Positions 1-9,847 of a stretch of DNA of 64,000 nucleotides are shown here, one piece after another. The DNA comes from Prinsepia uniflora. Lineage: Eukaryota > Streptophyta > Magnoliopsida > Rosales > Rosaceae. Below the pieces are notes generated by a model, which was not told the DNA's origin, made no database searches, and worked only from the letters and a program-made list of their open reading frames with translations. Location: NCBI GenBank assembly GCA_032719365.1, contig CM064861.1:75388863-75452862 (forward strand), written 5' to 3'. The position numbers and the translations under genes are program-made. Numbering within the stretch: the stretch's first letter is position 1; each line of letters starts with the position of its first letter.

Positions 1-2975
1 GTCATTCTTGTAGGCACAAGTTCATTGTTATCGTTCTTCACCACTGTGATCCCCGACTTCTTAGGCACCACTTGGACAGGGCTTACCCATTTGCTATCAG
101 AAATAGGGTATATGATACCCACATCAAGCAATTTCACCACTTCAGCTCTCACCACTTCTTTCATGTGAGGATTCAATCTTCTTTGAGCTTCACGAACAGG
201 CTTGGATCCTTCCTCCATTAGAATTCTGTTCATGCACATTGTAGGGATGATTCCTTTGATATCTGCAATAGACCAACCAATAGAAGATTTGTATTCCCTA
301 AGCACTCTAATAAGCTTGTCTTCTTCCAATGGAGTTAGAACATAAGATATGATAACTGGGAGAGTTTCTTCTTCACCAATGTAGGCATATTTGAGGTGGG
401 ATGGAAGTGGTTTGAGCTCTAGCTTAAGGGCTTGAATAATTGAGGGAATCAGGTGAGCTGCAGAGGGTAAAAGTGGTTCAATGGAAGGTGTCATGGAGGA
501 TGGGTATGAGTTCAAAACTTCTAGAGCAGCAACCTCTTCCATTAATGCACATTCCTCTTCAAATTCATCTTGCGGGTGAGTTAACGCCACTTCTAATGTA
601 TCACTAGATTGGGTCTGCAAAAATTTAGAAACCACGAAAGAATCCAACTGATCAACATATAAACAATCCAATGTAGTCGAAGGATAAGTTAGAGATTCAA
701 ACACTTTAAAATGAACGGTTTCGCCTAGTACAGTCATAGTGAGCAGTCCATTATGTACATCAATTACAGTCTTTGCTGTCGCCATGAATGGTCTTCCAAG
801 AAAGATTGGTAGGTCACGGTCATGTACGGGAACCTCGTCCATATCGAGAACTACAAAATCAGCAGGCAAGATTAGTTTATCAACTTGAACTAGGATATCC
901 TCTACAATACCTCTAGGATACTTGACTGAACGATCAGCAAGTTGAAGTGAGATGGTGGTCTTCTTTAGCTCCCCCAAACCTAATTGTAAGTACACTGAGT
1001 ATGGCATCAGATTAATGCTTGCCCCCAAGTCAAGCATGGCCTTCTCAATGATTCTGTCTCCAACGGTGATGTTAATGCAGAAGCTGCCTGGATCTTTCAA
1101 TTTTGGTGGTAGTTTCCTTTGTAGCACAGCACTAACATTTTCACTCACCACAACCTTCTCATTAGGTCCATATTTTCTCTTATGGCTATTCAGCTCCTTG
1201 AAAAACTTCCCATATGCAGGCATGTTCCTAATCACATCAAGCAAAGGCAAATTAATGTTCATTTTACTTAACAGATCATATATTTCTTTAAAAGACTTAT
1301 CTTGCTTGCTTTTAGCAAGTCTTCCAGGGAAAGGAATTGGTGGTAAATAAGGCTTTTCAGCCTTGTGAAGTGGCTGATAAAGTTGGTCTGAGCTTACATG
1401 ACTCAAATTCTTTGGTTGCTGCTCCCTCTCCGTTTGGTCTCTCAAGTTCTTCTCGTCCGTAGCCCCTGCATTCATTTCAGATTTGGAGTTAGAATCATCA
1501 TTATTAACACCATTATCAACCATCTTACCACTCCTAAGCATTGTAATTTCTTTAACTTGCTCTTGATTCTTTTGAATCACAAGTGGTTGGCTTGGCAATT
1601 TTCCAGGTTCCCTTTGATTAAGAGCCTCTGCAATTTGCCCTAGTTGAGTCTCCATCTTATTTAGAGCTGCAGAATGGTTTTGAAGCATGTGATTTGTTGA
1701 TTGTTGGAATTGCACAGTATTCTGGGCAAGCAGCTGCACAGTGTCCTCGAGTGAATTGTTGGCTTTCGGTTGGAAAGAGGAACTGGCTTGATTCTGAATA
1801 TTGTTGTTGCTGCTCCATGAAAGATTGGGATGATTCCTCCAGCCGGGATTGTATGTGTTGGAAAATGGGTCATTCATTGGACTCTGATTATAAGAGTTTG
1901 TGAAATTGACATGTTCTTGTCCAATTTCTGGATAGGTGGATCCCATAGGGTTGTCAACTGTAGTATGATCAAAGGCTTCACATACCCCATATGATTCCTT
2001 CATGTTAGACCTTGATTGGGCGACAACTAACGCATCCAACTTCTTTGCTAGCATCGATATCTGAGCACCAAGTTTAGCATCGTTAGAACCACTAATCTCA
2101 TAAATTCCAGCTTGCTTACCTCTGGTGTCCATGTGTTGAGTTTCCATGACAATCTGTTCGAAAAGAGTACAAGTCTGTTCAGGAGTCTTGTTCTTCATGG
2201 AACCCCCTGCAAAGTTTGTAACAATGTTCTTGCTTGAGAGGGTTAGTCCTTTATAAAAAATACGCATTTGTAAGTTTAAAGGAATTCCATGATGGGGGCA
2301 TTGGAGAAGTAACCCATTGTATCGTTCCCATGCCTCTGAGAACGACTCATCAACCTGTTGTGTGAATGTCATGATTCGATCCCTCAACATATCCGTCTTG
2401 TTTGTAGAAAAGTACTTATCTAGGAATTTCTTTTGAATGTCAGCCCATGTGGTTAGTGATCTAGGCCTCAGAGAATTAAACCAATACTTAGCTCTTTCCT
2501 TCAATGTGTACGAAAACACTCTCATCCTCAATTGCTCTTCTGATACATCTGTCAAAGGAAAAGTACTCACTACGTTAAATAACTCTTTTAAATGTGTAAG
2601 TGGATCTTCGTTAGGTAAACCATGAAAAGAAGGAAGCATATTAAGATGAGAAGATTTCAGCTCATAGTTTCGGCCTTGGACAGGCAGCGTAATGCAAGAA
2701 GGATTGGTGTCAATGGTTGGGATATCAAGGTCTCCCATAAAGGTCTCTTCTTCTGCCATCTCTTCCTTTTCCTCAGATTGAGTGCCAACACTCTTAGACT
2801 CGGACAGATCCTCAATTGAAAGGCTTCTGTATGGCTCTAACGCAGAAAGCTTTGCAGCTTTGAGGTTCTCTTCTAGGATGTTCAGACTTGGTTCCCCTCG
2901 GATTGATTTGTGTCCCAATGGTTTGGAATGATTTCTTCTCGCAGATTTGACTTGTTCCACAAGATTACTAGACAT
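1..2975 (-). CDS. Athila gag-pol polyprotein, partial (open at window edge)
   Basis: Read from ATG at 2975-2973, the frame stays open for about 990 codons to position 1. Phase was checked at the start, near 1655, near 785 and near position 5, and is constant. In order it shows a gag domain (motifs LTHLKELF, YWFNSL, FSEAWERYNGLL), a Gln/Asn-rich stretch, an aspartic-protease-like block with LGASINLMP (Leu where many proteases have Ser or Thr after the Asp, as in other Athila proteins) and LGRPFMATA, and the start of reverse transcriptase (SKWVSPVQVVPKKSGITVV). The rest of pol lies beyond the edge. No stop or frameshift was seen, so this copy may be fairly young. It would supply coat protein, protease and polymerase for its own retrotransposition. 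Confidence 0.88.
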   Translation of the reverse strand, partial: MSSNLVEQVKSARRNHSKPLGHKSIRGEPSLNILEENLKAAKLSALEPYRSLSIEDLSESKSVGTQSEEKEEMAEEETFMGDLDIPTIDTNPSCITLPVQGRNYELKSSHLNMLPSFHGLPNEDPLTHLKELFNVVSTFPLTDVSEEQLRMRVFSYTLKERAKYWFNSLRPRSLTTWADIQKKFLDKYFSTNKTDMLRDRIMTFTQQVDESFSEAWERYNGLLLQCPHHGIPLNLQMRIFYKGLTLSSKNIVTNFAGGSMKNKTPEQTCTLFEQIVMETQHMDTRGKQAGIYEISGSNDAKLGAQISMLAKKLDALVVAQSRSNMKESYGVCEAFDHTTVDNPMGSTYPEIGQEHVNFTNSYNQSPMNDPFSNTYNPGWRNHPNLSWSSNNNIQNQASSSFQPKANNSLEDTVQLLAQNTVQFQQSTNHMLQNHSAALNKMETQLGQIAEALNQREPGKLPSQPLVIQKNQEQVKEITMLRSGKMVDNGVNNDDSNSKSEMNAGATDEKNLRDQTEREQQPKNLSHVSSDQLYQPLHKAEKPYLPPIPFPGRLAKSKQDKSFKEIYDLLSKMNINLPLLDVIRNMPAYGKFFKELNSHKRKYGPNEKVVVSENVSAVLQRKLPPKLKDPGSFCINITVGDRIIEKAMLDLGASINLMPYSVYLQLGLGELKKTTISLQLADRSVKYPRGIVEDILVQVDKLILPADFVVLDMDEVPVHDRDLPIFLGRPFMATAKTVIDVHNGLLTMTVLGETVHFKVFESLTYPSTTLDCLYVDQLDSFVVSKFLQTQSSDTLEVALTHPQDEFEEECALMEEVAALEVLNSYPSSMTPSIEPLLPSAAHLIPSIIQALKLELKPLPSHLKYAYIGEEETLPVIISYVLTPLEEDKLIRVLREYKSSIGWSIADIKGIIPTMCMNRILMEEGSKPVREAQRRLNPHMKEVVRAEVVKLLDVGIIYPISDSKWVSPVQVVPKKSGITVVKNDNNELVPTRM

Positions 2976-3105
2976 AAACTACTTGAAAATGACGCAAATA
3001 AAACAAAATTAAGTAAATTAGAACTAAAACAGAAAATGAAAAATGGAATAGGAAAAGGCACGTTATGCTAAGACAGAATCAGTCCCCGGCAACGGTGCCA
3101 AAAAT
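2976..3105 (-). other. Athila leader with primer-binding site
   Basis: The minus strand of 3100-3082 begins TGGCACCGTTGCCGGGGAC, one base away from the tRNA-Asp-type primer site usual in Athila. It starts five bases inside the LTR end. Between it and the gag ATG lie about 105 A-rich bases. Confidence 0.85.
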
Positions 3106-4648
3106 TGTTGTGTCATGCAAGTGCACAAGAGTTGATAGTATAGTGGTGCACAAGTAAGGATGTCGAACCCACAGGGACTGAGTAGACTTAAGTAGAAACT
3201 AGCCTTAACCTATTCTATGTGAATACAACTAAAACAGAAAATTGAAGTTCAGGTCTTTGATTTGGGTTGAATTAGTAACTGATTTTCTGTTGAGAGAAGT
3301 AAGCAGGGAATATACTAAATAAGGAAGGAAACTGATGATTAAGAGGCCTAGGGTCTTGACTTCACCACTACAATTCAATTCCATGTAAATTAAATCGAGC
3401 ACAAATCAGTTTTTACTAGATAGCTTCATGGGTTCGTTTTCACTTACTTATGGTCAGTCGTGGGTGTCCGATCAAACCAAGTTCCTTTAACCTTAATCTA
3501 GATGTGGTGTCCAACATAGATTTCAATCAAAGAACCAATAACAACAAGAAAACAATAGAACCAAATAACTCCATGGAATGGGTGTCTTCTTAGGATATTA
3601 TTCATTCAATTACAGATCATCCGAACAAAGGCATGGGTGTCTACTTAGTATTTGGATAAGAAAACTAACAAACAATCTTAATGGTGATCAGACATCAAAA
3701 TAGAATGTTAAGTATCAATAGAGCGTAGTAATTTGAATCATGAAACACATCAAGAAACTGAAAATACTTAAGTTCAACACATGGAATAAAAATTGCAGGA
3801 TTACATCAAAACCCTAGATATGAATTTAGCTACACATCATGATTAACAAAAAACATAGAAGAAATATAAAGCATGAGTGAAATCAAACCCAAAAGGGGAA
3901 GAAACCCTTGAAGTAATTCTGATGTCGACTCCTTCTTCTTGCATTCAGCCCAATCCTCCCTAAAAAACGTTCAAGAGAGGTTCTTAAAAATAAAAATAAA
4001 CAATAATGCGGCTAGGGCTTTTTTTTTTGGAGCCCCTGAAATCAGAGACTAAACTCCTTTAAATAGTAGTCTACAATCCCTAGAAGTTAGGAGAATAAAT
4101 AGGAAGTTATCCCTAACTTAAAGACTCCTAATCTGACCTAAAATAAGGAATTATATCCTAAAAACGTTTTTGCTAACAGGGCTGAGACAAGGGTCCTAAA
4201 AATCAGGCTCTTGTCTTATTTCTTAGCTGAAATCCGCCTTGTGATGTGTGGCAATGAAGATTCCTGATGTCTTAGACTTCCCTAATGGAGCAAGGTGCGT
4301 TCTTGGGCCTTCTCAAGACTTCCTTAGACGTCACTTTCCTCTTCTGGAATGCTCAGACCTTGCTTATGTGGCACTTTCCTTTTCTGGAATGCTCAGACCT
4401 TCCTTATGTGGCAAGGAACAATCTTGGCATTAAAGACTTCTATTTTCGGATGAAAAGGCCCACCTTTGTGTGCTTGAGGCTTCAAGACTCCTTCTTTCTT
4501 TATTTCCATGCTTTTAAGAACTTTTCTAATTCTGCACACACTTCACAAGATTGATCATTTTCTACTATGGATGACAATTAAATCACACAAAAGACAAGTA
4601 AATGAGCATTAGATGACATCAAAAAGATGCATGAATCATGACTTAACA
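3106..4648 (-). repeat. 5' LTR of the Athila element
   Basis: About 1543 bp, bounded by TGTT at 3106 and AACA at 4648 on the plus strand, with the primer site immediately inside. It has no coding content. A short near-identical segment (CTTTCCTYTTCTGGAATGC) is tandemly repeated around 4330-4410. The partner LTR is off the window, so divergence cannot be estimated. Confidence 0.85.
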
Positions 4649-5009
4649 TTGCCCCCTGAACACTGTTTCAGTTTCAAAATGCCCCTGGTCGTCAATTATC
4701 ACGCTGGTCTGTTATATGCAGGGGCATGATTGTCCTGATGAAATAGCACTTGCAGGTCTCAAATAATTGAAGGGGCATAGTTGAGCAGGCGTTACTGCAG
4801 AGAGGAAAACTGAAGAGAGAACGGAGCAGAGGGGAGAAGCAGAGGATCGGAGCTACGTCGTCCGTCAAAGAAGCAGAGGAAAACGGGCGGAGGGGAGATC
4901 CGTGCCCAAGCATGAATTGAGGTCCAATTTCCTTGTGTTTGGGTAAATTTTCTTCCCCTTGAATTGAGATCCAATTTCCTCCCCAATTATGATTTCATTA
5001 GCCCTAAAT
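4649..5009. repeat. Left inverted arm of the Mutator-like element
   Basis: It aligns by eye, with small indels, to the reverse complement of 18078-18321. It starts abruptly at the Athila LTR boundary, which shows that the Athila element inserted into it. The next 20 bases (to about 5030) match the reverse complement of 16690-16720 instead. Confidence 0.75.
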
Positions 5010-5119
5010 GCCCAATGTTGTATTTCAGCAAAAAAATCTTTTTACTGTTAAATGTTAACTTTGTAACTACATGGAACAAAAAGATGATGAGGATATTTTT
5101 TTCTCATTGTTGTCCTCAG

Positions 5120-5266
5120 GCAGACCCTGCACAGGTTCTAAATCTTCCTATTCCGATTGGTGCATTGGTGGTTGCTGTGCATCGTTTTGCAACTGGCACT
5201 AATGTTGCATCTTGGTTGAAGCCTCAAGTTTCTACTCAGGGCATGTTGCACCCAGAGTTGTATTAA
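5120..5266 (+). pseudogene. Exon-like captured fragment, unidentified
   Basis: A pyrimidine-rich run ending TTGTTGTCCTCAG (to 5119) looks like a 3' splice site. It is followed by an open frame to TAA at 5264-5266 with protein-like composition (LNLPIPIGALVVAVHRF, then TNVASWLKPQ). A second protein-like stretch on the same strand lies at about 5341-5478 (IHAWMVRYLEGTSGALPG). I do not recognise the family. The position inside the inverted-arm element suggests a captured exon of a host gene. It could also be chance open frame. Confidence 0.35.
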
Positions 5267-5489
5267 AAGCTTCTTTTAAACAACTTTTGTAAGTCAAAAT
5301 ACGCCGACATATTCCTTCCTATATGCTTTCAAGCATTACAAACTGCATTGATAAAATTGCACGTGATGTTTTGGTGGTGCTTATACATGCTTGGATGGTT
5401 AGATACTTAGAAGGAACTTCAGGAGCTTTGCCAGGCATGGCTGCCTACACTTTGATGGAGAAATATATAGGCTTAAATTAGCTCAAATT

Positions 5490-6058
5490 AGCTTTGCCAG
5501 AAAATGTTGTTCCCTTGGAACTTCTTTTCACATGTAACCACTCGCTTTCTTCTCTTCTAAATCGCAATAGGTTTCCACAAATTTTGGCCACCAAGGGAAC
5601 ACCTTTGCACTTTTCAAAAGTTTGTTCACCAAGGGGGACTAGGCTCTGAAACTCATCCCCTTCTCCCTCCGCAAAGGCGCGTTGCCTGAACAAGTTCTAA
5701 CAATCATCTTTGCTTATCATTTCCTAATGGTACATGGGAAATGAACTAGTTATTGCTGCAACCGCCTAGCTCTGTGTAGTAAGTATAATTTTACTTCCAT
5801 CTGCAGTGACCTTCAATGGATTTATTAGCTTATCCCATTCATCTTGATCTTCATTCCATACATCATCCAGCACAAGTAGTATCTTTTTCTCAATAATGAT
5901 TCCCTCAGTTGAGACTGCAGCAAACCAATCGGCAAGGAATCATGGTTACCACCATTTGTGATTACATAACCCAACATTTCATTCATGATCCTTCTTAGGT
6001 TGAAATTGTCATTAACAGACACCTACATCTCAAGTTCAAAATTCTTCATGACCCTGTG
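5490..6058 (-). pseudogene. NB-ARC (NLR) resistance-gene fragment, 3' half
   Basis: Minus strand, continuing across element A from 15897-16440. Recognisable NB-ARC blocks in order are RNBS-A (VSVNDNFNLRRIMNEML, with a TAG near 6024 where Trp is expected), kinase-2 (KKILLVLDDVWNED), RNBS-B (GSKIILTTQS followed by a stop) and the GLPL region (KCKGVPLVAKICGNLLRF). There is a frameshift between the RNBS-A block and kinase-2, and the leucine-rich repeats are absent. In intact CNL proteins this domain is the ATP/ADP switch for pathogen-triggered signalling; here it is dead. It lies inside the Mutator-like element and was probably captured by it. Confidence 0.85.
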
Positions 6059-8690
6059 TGACAGGACCCGTCCCAATCCCACCTGGGACCACCCGGGGAC
6101 GTGACCCGCTCCCGTCTGACAATGACTCTAAACATACCAAAAGTACCCTTAAATAAAAACCGAAGACTCACATAGATAGATAATGTACAAACACAGTGTT
6201 TTAAGTGATACTGTCAGACAAGGGAAAGTAAAATACAACATGCGAGCACACTAGTCAGAGTACATTTATTCGGTGCTCGACCTACCCACAAGTGGGTGTA
6301 CAGGTGCACAGCTAGGCAAACTAAACCTCTGCCTCCTCCTCCGGATCCTCCTCCTCTATTGCCGTGTCAGGGTCTGGAGGGGTCAGTAAAACAAGGGTGA
6401 GTGGGCCAAAAATAACAGTTTAGAAATCAATTTAATAATAAAATAATCATAAGGTTTTTACCCCTCCGTTTTCCAAATCTTGCATGCAGTGAAAACATAA
6501 TATTACAATGACATCATAATGAATGAACCACAATAATAATCGTAAGGTGAAACTAACATATCAGTGCACTGTAAAAACCCAACCCAAATGATGTCACGGT
6601 TCTAAGGCTACGCGTTGCCACTCAGGGTCTCACACCCGAGACTCTCTAGGTACATCAGCTCCCGGTATCCCGGTCACTGCCCGAGGTATATGAACATGCC
6701 TTCCTGAGAGTAAGCAGCCCAACGGGGGTCAACTCCACTCAGTCAGAGCCCCGTGACTACTCCAGGGTCCACCCAGGCCAACGACCCTCCCTGGAGGAGA
6801 CAATATACACAGGTAGGAAAGTACAGTACAATAACAGTATAGTTTACCCTATGTCCCCTGGACATCCCAACAAAATCCACATATAATCCAGACGGGTCTC
6901 ATGCCCAACACATTGTAATAACATATATAAACAGTTCATAAGACTCATCAGTGGAAATAGTAAACAGTTTATGCATGCAAGCCTTTTATAAATCAAACAG
7001 CCCACTCACACTCGGTCCTTGCTGCTCAACGATCTCTATAAACCTGTATTAGTACTCCTGAGGGTTACTTAAGGACCCTACAATATCAATACCAAGACCC
7101 TAGAACAGATCCGCCTCAAAAACGCATCCCGGGAACTATTCCCGGTGCTTCAAATCCCATTTTGACTAACATAACGATCTCCGATCGACACGAAACCACC
7201 TCCATTGGATCCGTATCGTCGAAACCTTGAAAATGGTACCGGCCCCACCAAAATTACTGTTCACACGCGCCCCCACGCGCCTGGTCAACGCGTGGGTCAA
7301 CGCTGCTACAGTACCGCTGACGTCAGTAGTGACGTCATCCTGACGTCAGCATGACGTCATCACTGACACTTGTCAGGTGACACGTGGCACGTTCTGATTG
7401 GTCCCTGGTCTGACAACATCTGACAGGATGACGTCATCATGACGTCAGAAGTGACGTCAGCATGATGACGTCATCATGCTACAGTACGGGTCGACCCGTT
7501 TGACTGGAACCGGGTCGCCGTCGACCCACGGTTTGACCTGATTCCACCACACGATTCCGGCCACCATTTTCGACGGGGTTGATCCCTATGGGATCGTCTA
7601 GGTCTGTCCTATGGTTCTACAACCTCAAAACAAGAAGAAAGTGGAAGAAAACTCACCAGAATATCTCTGAAACTCACGGTCACGGTCCGGTTGTCGTCTC
7701 CGGTGATCCACGGCGTCTCCGTCGTCCAACCCGGTCCCAAATGACTCGTCTCTCACCCTAGGACATGTTTATCACCTAACAATCAATTTCTAAGCATTAA
7801 ACACGATCGGGTCGAACAGGGAAGGAAAACGGGCTTGTCGGGTTTTGGGTCTTACCGCCGCCGTCACGCCGCCGTAGCCCTCGCCGTCGTCCAGTTAGGC
7901 TCCTAGGATCCCCACGGTACAGACTGGAGCTCCTCCCGCGTCGAGGTGAGGTGGTGATCGAGGTTTGCTTCCTGGACCCGTTTCCTTGAGGTTTTCGGGT
8001 CGTGTTTTGCACGGTGGTTTCGGGGCTGAGAAATGGGGTGGTGGCTGCCGGTGATGCTCGGTGATGGTTAGTGGATGTTGGTGGTGCTGCTGGTGGTTGG
8101 CTGGTGCAATGAGGGTGGCTGGTTCGATCGCCTGGTTTGAGAGAAAATGGGAAGAGAAGCACGGGTGTGTGAGGGGAGCTGAATGTGTTTGTGTGTTTGT
8201 AAGAAAAGCAGGGAGGTGAGATCGTGCATGAAGCAGAAAAATCAGACAAAATGAAGGGCCAAGATTCATTTGAGCAGCAGATCCAAAGGCTAGGAACAAC
8301 TGGAGGGAAAAATAATGAATATTAAAATGGATTAAATAGTATTAGTTTCTTTATGGGAATAGTGTGGCCTTGGATGGGTGACACTTGTCACCAATCCACC
8401 GGTTTGATTTAAATATTAATTTGGCACGGATTCCCGTAATTAATTAATATTGTATTCCGTTGTTCTCGGTTCGTAAATTCCGCTAAAACGCTTCCTTGAC
8501 CATAACTTCTTCATACGAACTCCGATTTCGGCGTGCCGCCTGTCTACGGATTCGTGACGTCCCGACCTACGTCATAGTCATGGGTCAAAGTCCGAATTAT
8601 TTCCAGAGAAAAAGTCAAAGTTTCCCCCCCCCCAAGGGTAAAACAGTCTTTTTACATTAAAATATTATTATTTTGGTTCGGGTCGTTACA
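6059..8690 (-). repeat. 3' LTR of element A
   Basis: 2632 bp. In sense orientation it starts TGTAACGACCC (8690) and ends GGGACGGGTCCTGTCA (6059). It contains an intact array of eight TGACGTCA sites (7318-7473), a G-box (CACGTGGC at 7381-7388), and splice-like GTGAGT (7009) and CCCTCCAG (6374) signals. The sense purine tract lies just outside at 8705-8691. Confidence 0.95.
7318..7473. promoter_or_regulatory. Array of eight TGACGTCA palindromes
   Basis: Perfect TGACGTCA sites start at 7318, 7330, 7341, 7352, 7429, 7440, 7452 and 7466. A G-box (CACGTGGC) lies between the two groups at 7381-7388. TGACGTCA is the CRE-like site bound by plant bZIP factors, including the TGA class. Its location within an LTR suggests a stress- or hormone-responsive enhancer; no function is shown here. 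Confidence 0.8.
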
Positions 8691-8705
8691 ACCTACCCTC
8701 CTTAC
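8691..8705 (-). other. Polypurine tract of element A
   Basis: The minus strand reads GTAAGGAGGGTAGGT directly before the 3' LTR. This is the expected position of the plus-strand primer for reverse transcription. Confidence 0.8.
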
Positions 8706-8725
8706 AGAAATTTCGTCCTCGAAAT

Positions 8726-9847
8726 TTACTCAAACAAGTATGGGTACTGCCCTCTCATCAACTCCTCGGGTTCCCATGTCGCTTCCTCCACCTCGTGGTT
8801 CCGCCATAGTACTTTAACCAAAGAAATCGTCTTGTTCCTTAAGACCTTTTCCTTCCTATCCAGAATCTGCACTGGCCGTTCCTCGAAACTCAAATCTGTC
8901 ATCAGTTCCAGTGGTTGCTTTGGCAGTGCATGAGAGTCATCCCGAAGATACTTCCGTAGCATCGATACATGAAACACGTCATGTACACGGGAAAGCTCCG
9001 AAGGTAGTGCTAAACGGTAAGCCACCGGACCAATCCTCTCGACAATCTCATATGGTCCGATATAACGAGGACTCAATCTCCCACGTCGTCCAAATCGAAG
9101 AATCCCTTTCCACGGCGATAACTTTAAAAAGACAAAGTCACCAACCTCGAACTCTAAATCTCGGATCCGTCGATCTGCATAGCTTTTCTGACGATCCTGG
9201 GCCGCCTTCAATCTCTCCCGGATAACCCGAACTATCTCCTGGGTCATATCCATCAGATCCGGCCCCACTGCAGTTCTTTCTCCGATCTCCATCCAGCATA
9301 CCGGTGTTCTGCACTGTCGACCATACAGTGCCTCATATAGTGCCATCCCTATACTCGCCTGGTAGCTGTTATTGTAGGCAAACTCCATCAATGGCAATCG
9401 ATCAGCCCACGAATCCTGGAATTGCAATACACAAGCTCTCATCATGTCTTCGAGAGTCTGTATCGTCCTTTCAGACTGCCCGTCGGTCTGAGGATGGAAT
9501 GCCGTACTGAAATGCAATTTCGTACCTAAGGCAGTTTGCAGACTCCTCCAAAATCTGGATGTGAAACGCGGATCCCGATCCGACACGATCGACTCTGGGG
9601 TACCGTGTAGTCGGATGATCTCATTAATGAATAACTGGGCCAAACGGTTGAGCTTGTACGTCTCACGTACAGGCAGAAAATGTGCTGATTTAGTCAACCG
9701 GTCCACTATTACCCAGACTCCATCAACTCCACTCCTTGTCTTCGGTAACTTGAAGACAAAGTCCATTGTAATATGATCCCACTTCCATTGTGGAATTGGA
9801 AGTGGCTGCATAGCCCCATACGGACGCTGCCGTTCTGCTTTGACCTG
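8726..9847 (-). CDS. Element A integrase catalytic core and chromodomain (downstream of in-frame TAG)
   Basis: In the same frame as the upstream gag-pol, beginning directly after the TAG at 9850-9848; the first internal Met is at 9811. It contains the DD35E integrase core (Asp in TMDF, SDRDPRFTS, Glu in SERTIQ), the linker, and a C-terminal chromodomain-like segment with KVLWRNHEVEEATWEPEE ending near 8729. In chromoviruses this tail guides integration. Nothing but the TAG separates it from the upstream frame, so it is the 3' end of the same polyprotein gene and needs readthrough or a sister element to be made. Confidence 0.9.
   Translation of the reverse strand, partial: QVKAERQRPYGAMQPLPIPQWKWDHITMDFVFKLPKTRSGVDGVWVIVDRLTKSAHFLPVRETYKLNRLAQLFINEIIRLHGTPESIVSDRDPRFTSRFWRSLQTALGTKLHFSTAFHPQTDGQSERTIQTLEDMMRACVLQFQDSWADRLPLMEFAYNNSYQASIGMALYEALYGRQCRTPVCWMEIGERTAVGPDLMDMTQEIVRVIRERLKAAQDRQKSYADRRIRDLEFEVGDFVFLKLSPWKGILRFGRRGRLSPRYIGPYEIVERIGPVAYRLALPSELSRVHDVFHVSMLRKYLRDDSHALPKQPLELMTDLSFEERPVQILDRKEKVLRNKTISLVKVLWRNHEVEEATWEPEELMRGQYPYLFE

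Larger units (their letters stand above)
1..4648 (-). mobile_element. Athila-type Ty3/gypsy retrotransposon, 5' part (runs off left edge)
   Basis: On the minus strand this reads 5' LTR (4648-3106), primer-binding site (3100-3082), short leader, then an open gag-pol frame from 2975 to the window edge. The protease block carries LGASINLMP, the form typical of the Athila lineage. The LTR ends are TGTT and AACA. The element sits in the left arm of a Mutator-like element. The 3' LTR and the left target duplication lie outside the window, so the candidate duplication TTGCC at 4649-4653 cannot be checked. Confidence 0.9.

Noticed and set aside
952..2819. Plus-strand frames opposite the Athila gag-pol
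   Set aside because: Shadows of the open minus-strand frame, which has clear gag, protease and RT motifs.
7797..8299. Open frames of 150 and 134 residues in the element A LTR, repeated at 15004-15506
   Set aside because: They are identical in both copies only because the LTRs are nearly identical. They overlap each other in two frames, are Pro/Ser/Thr/His-rich low complexity and have no domain.
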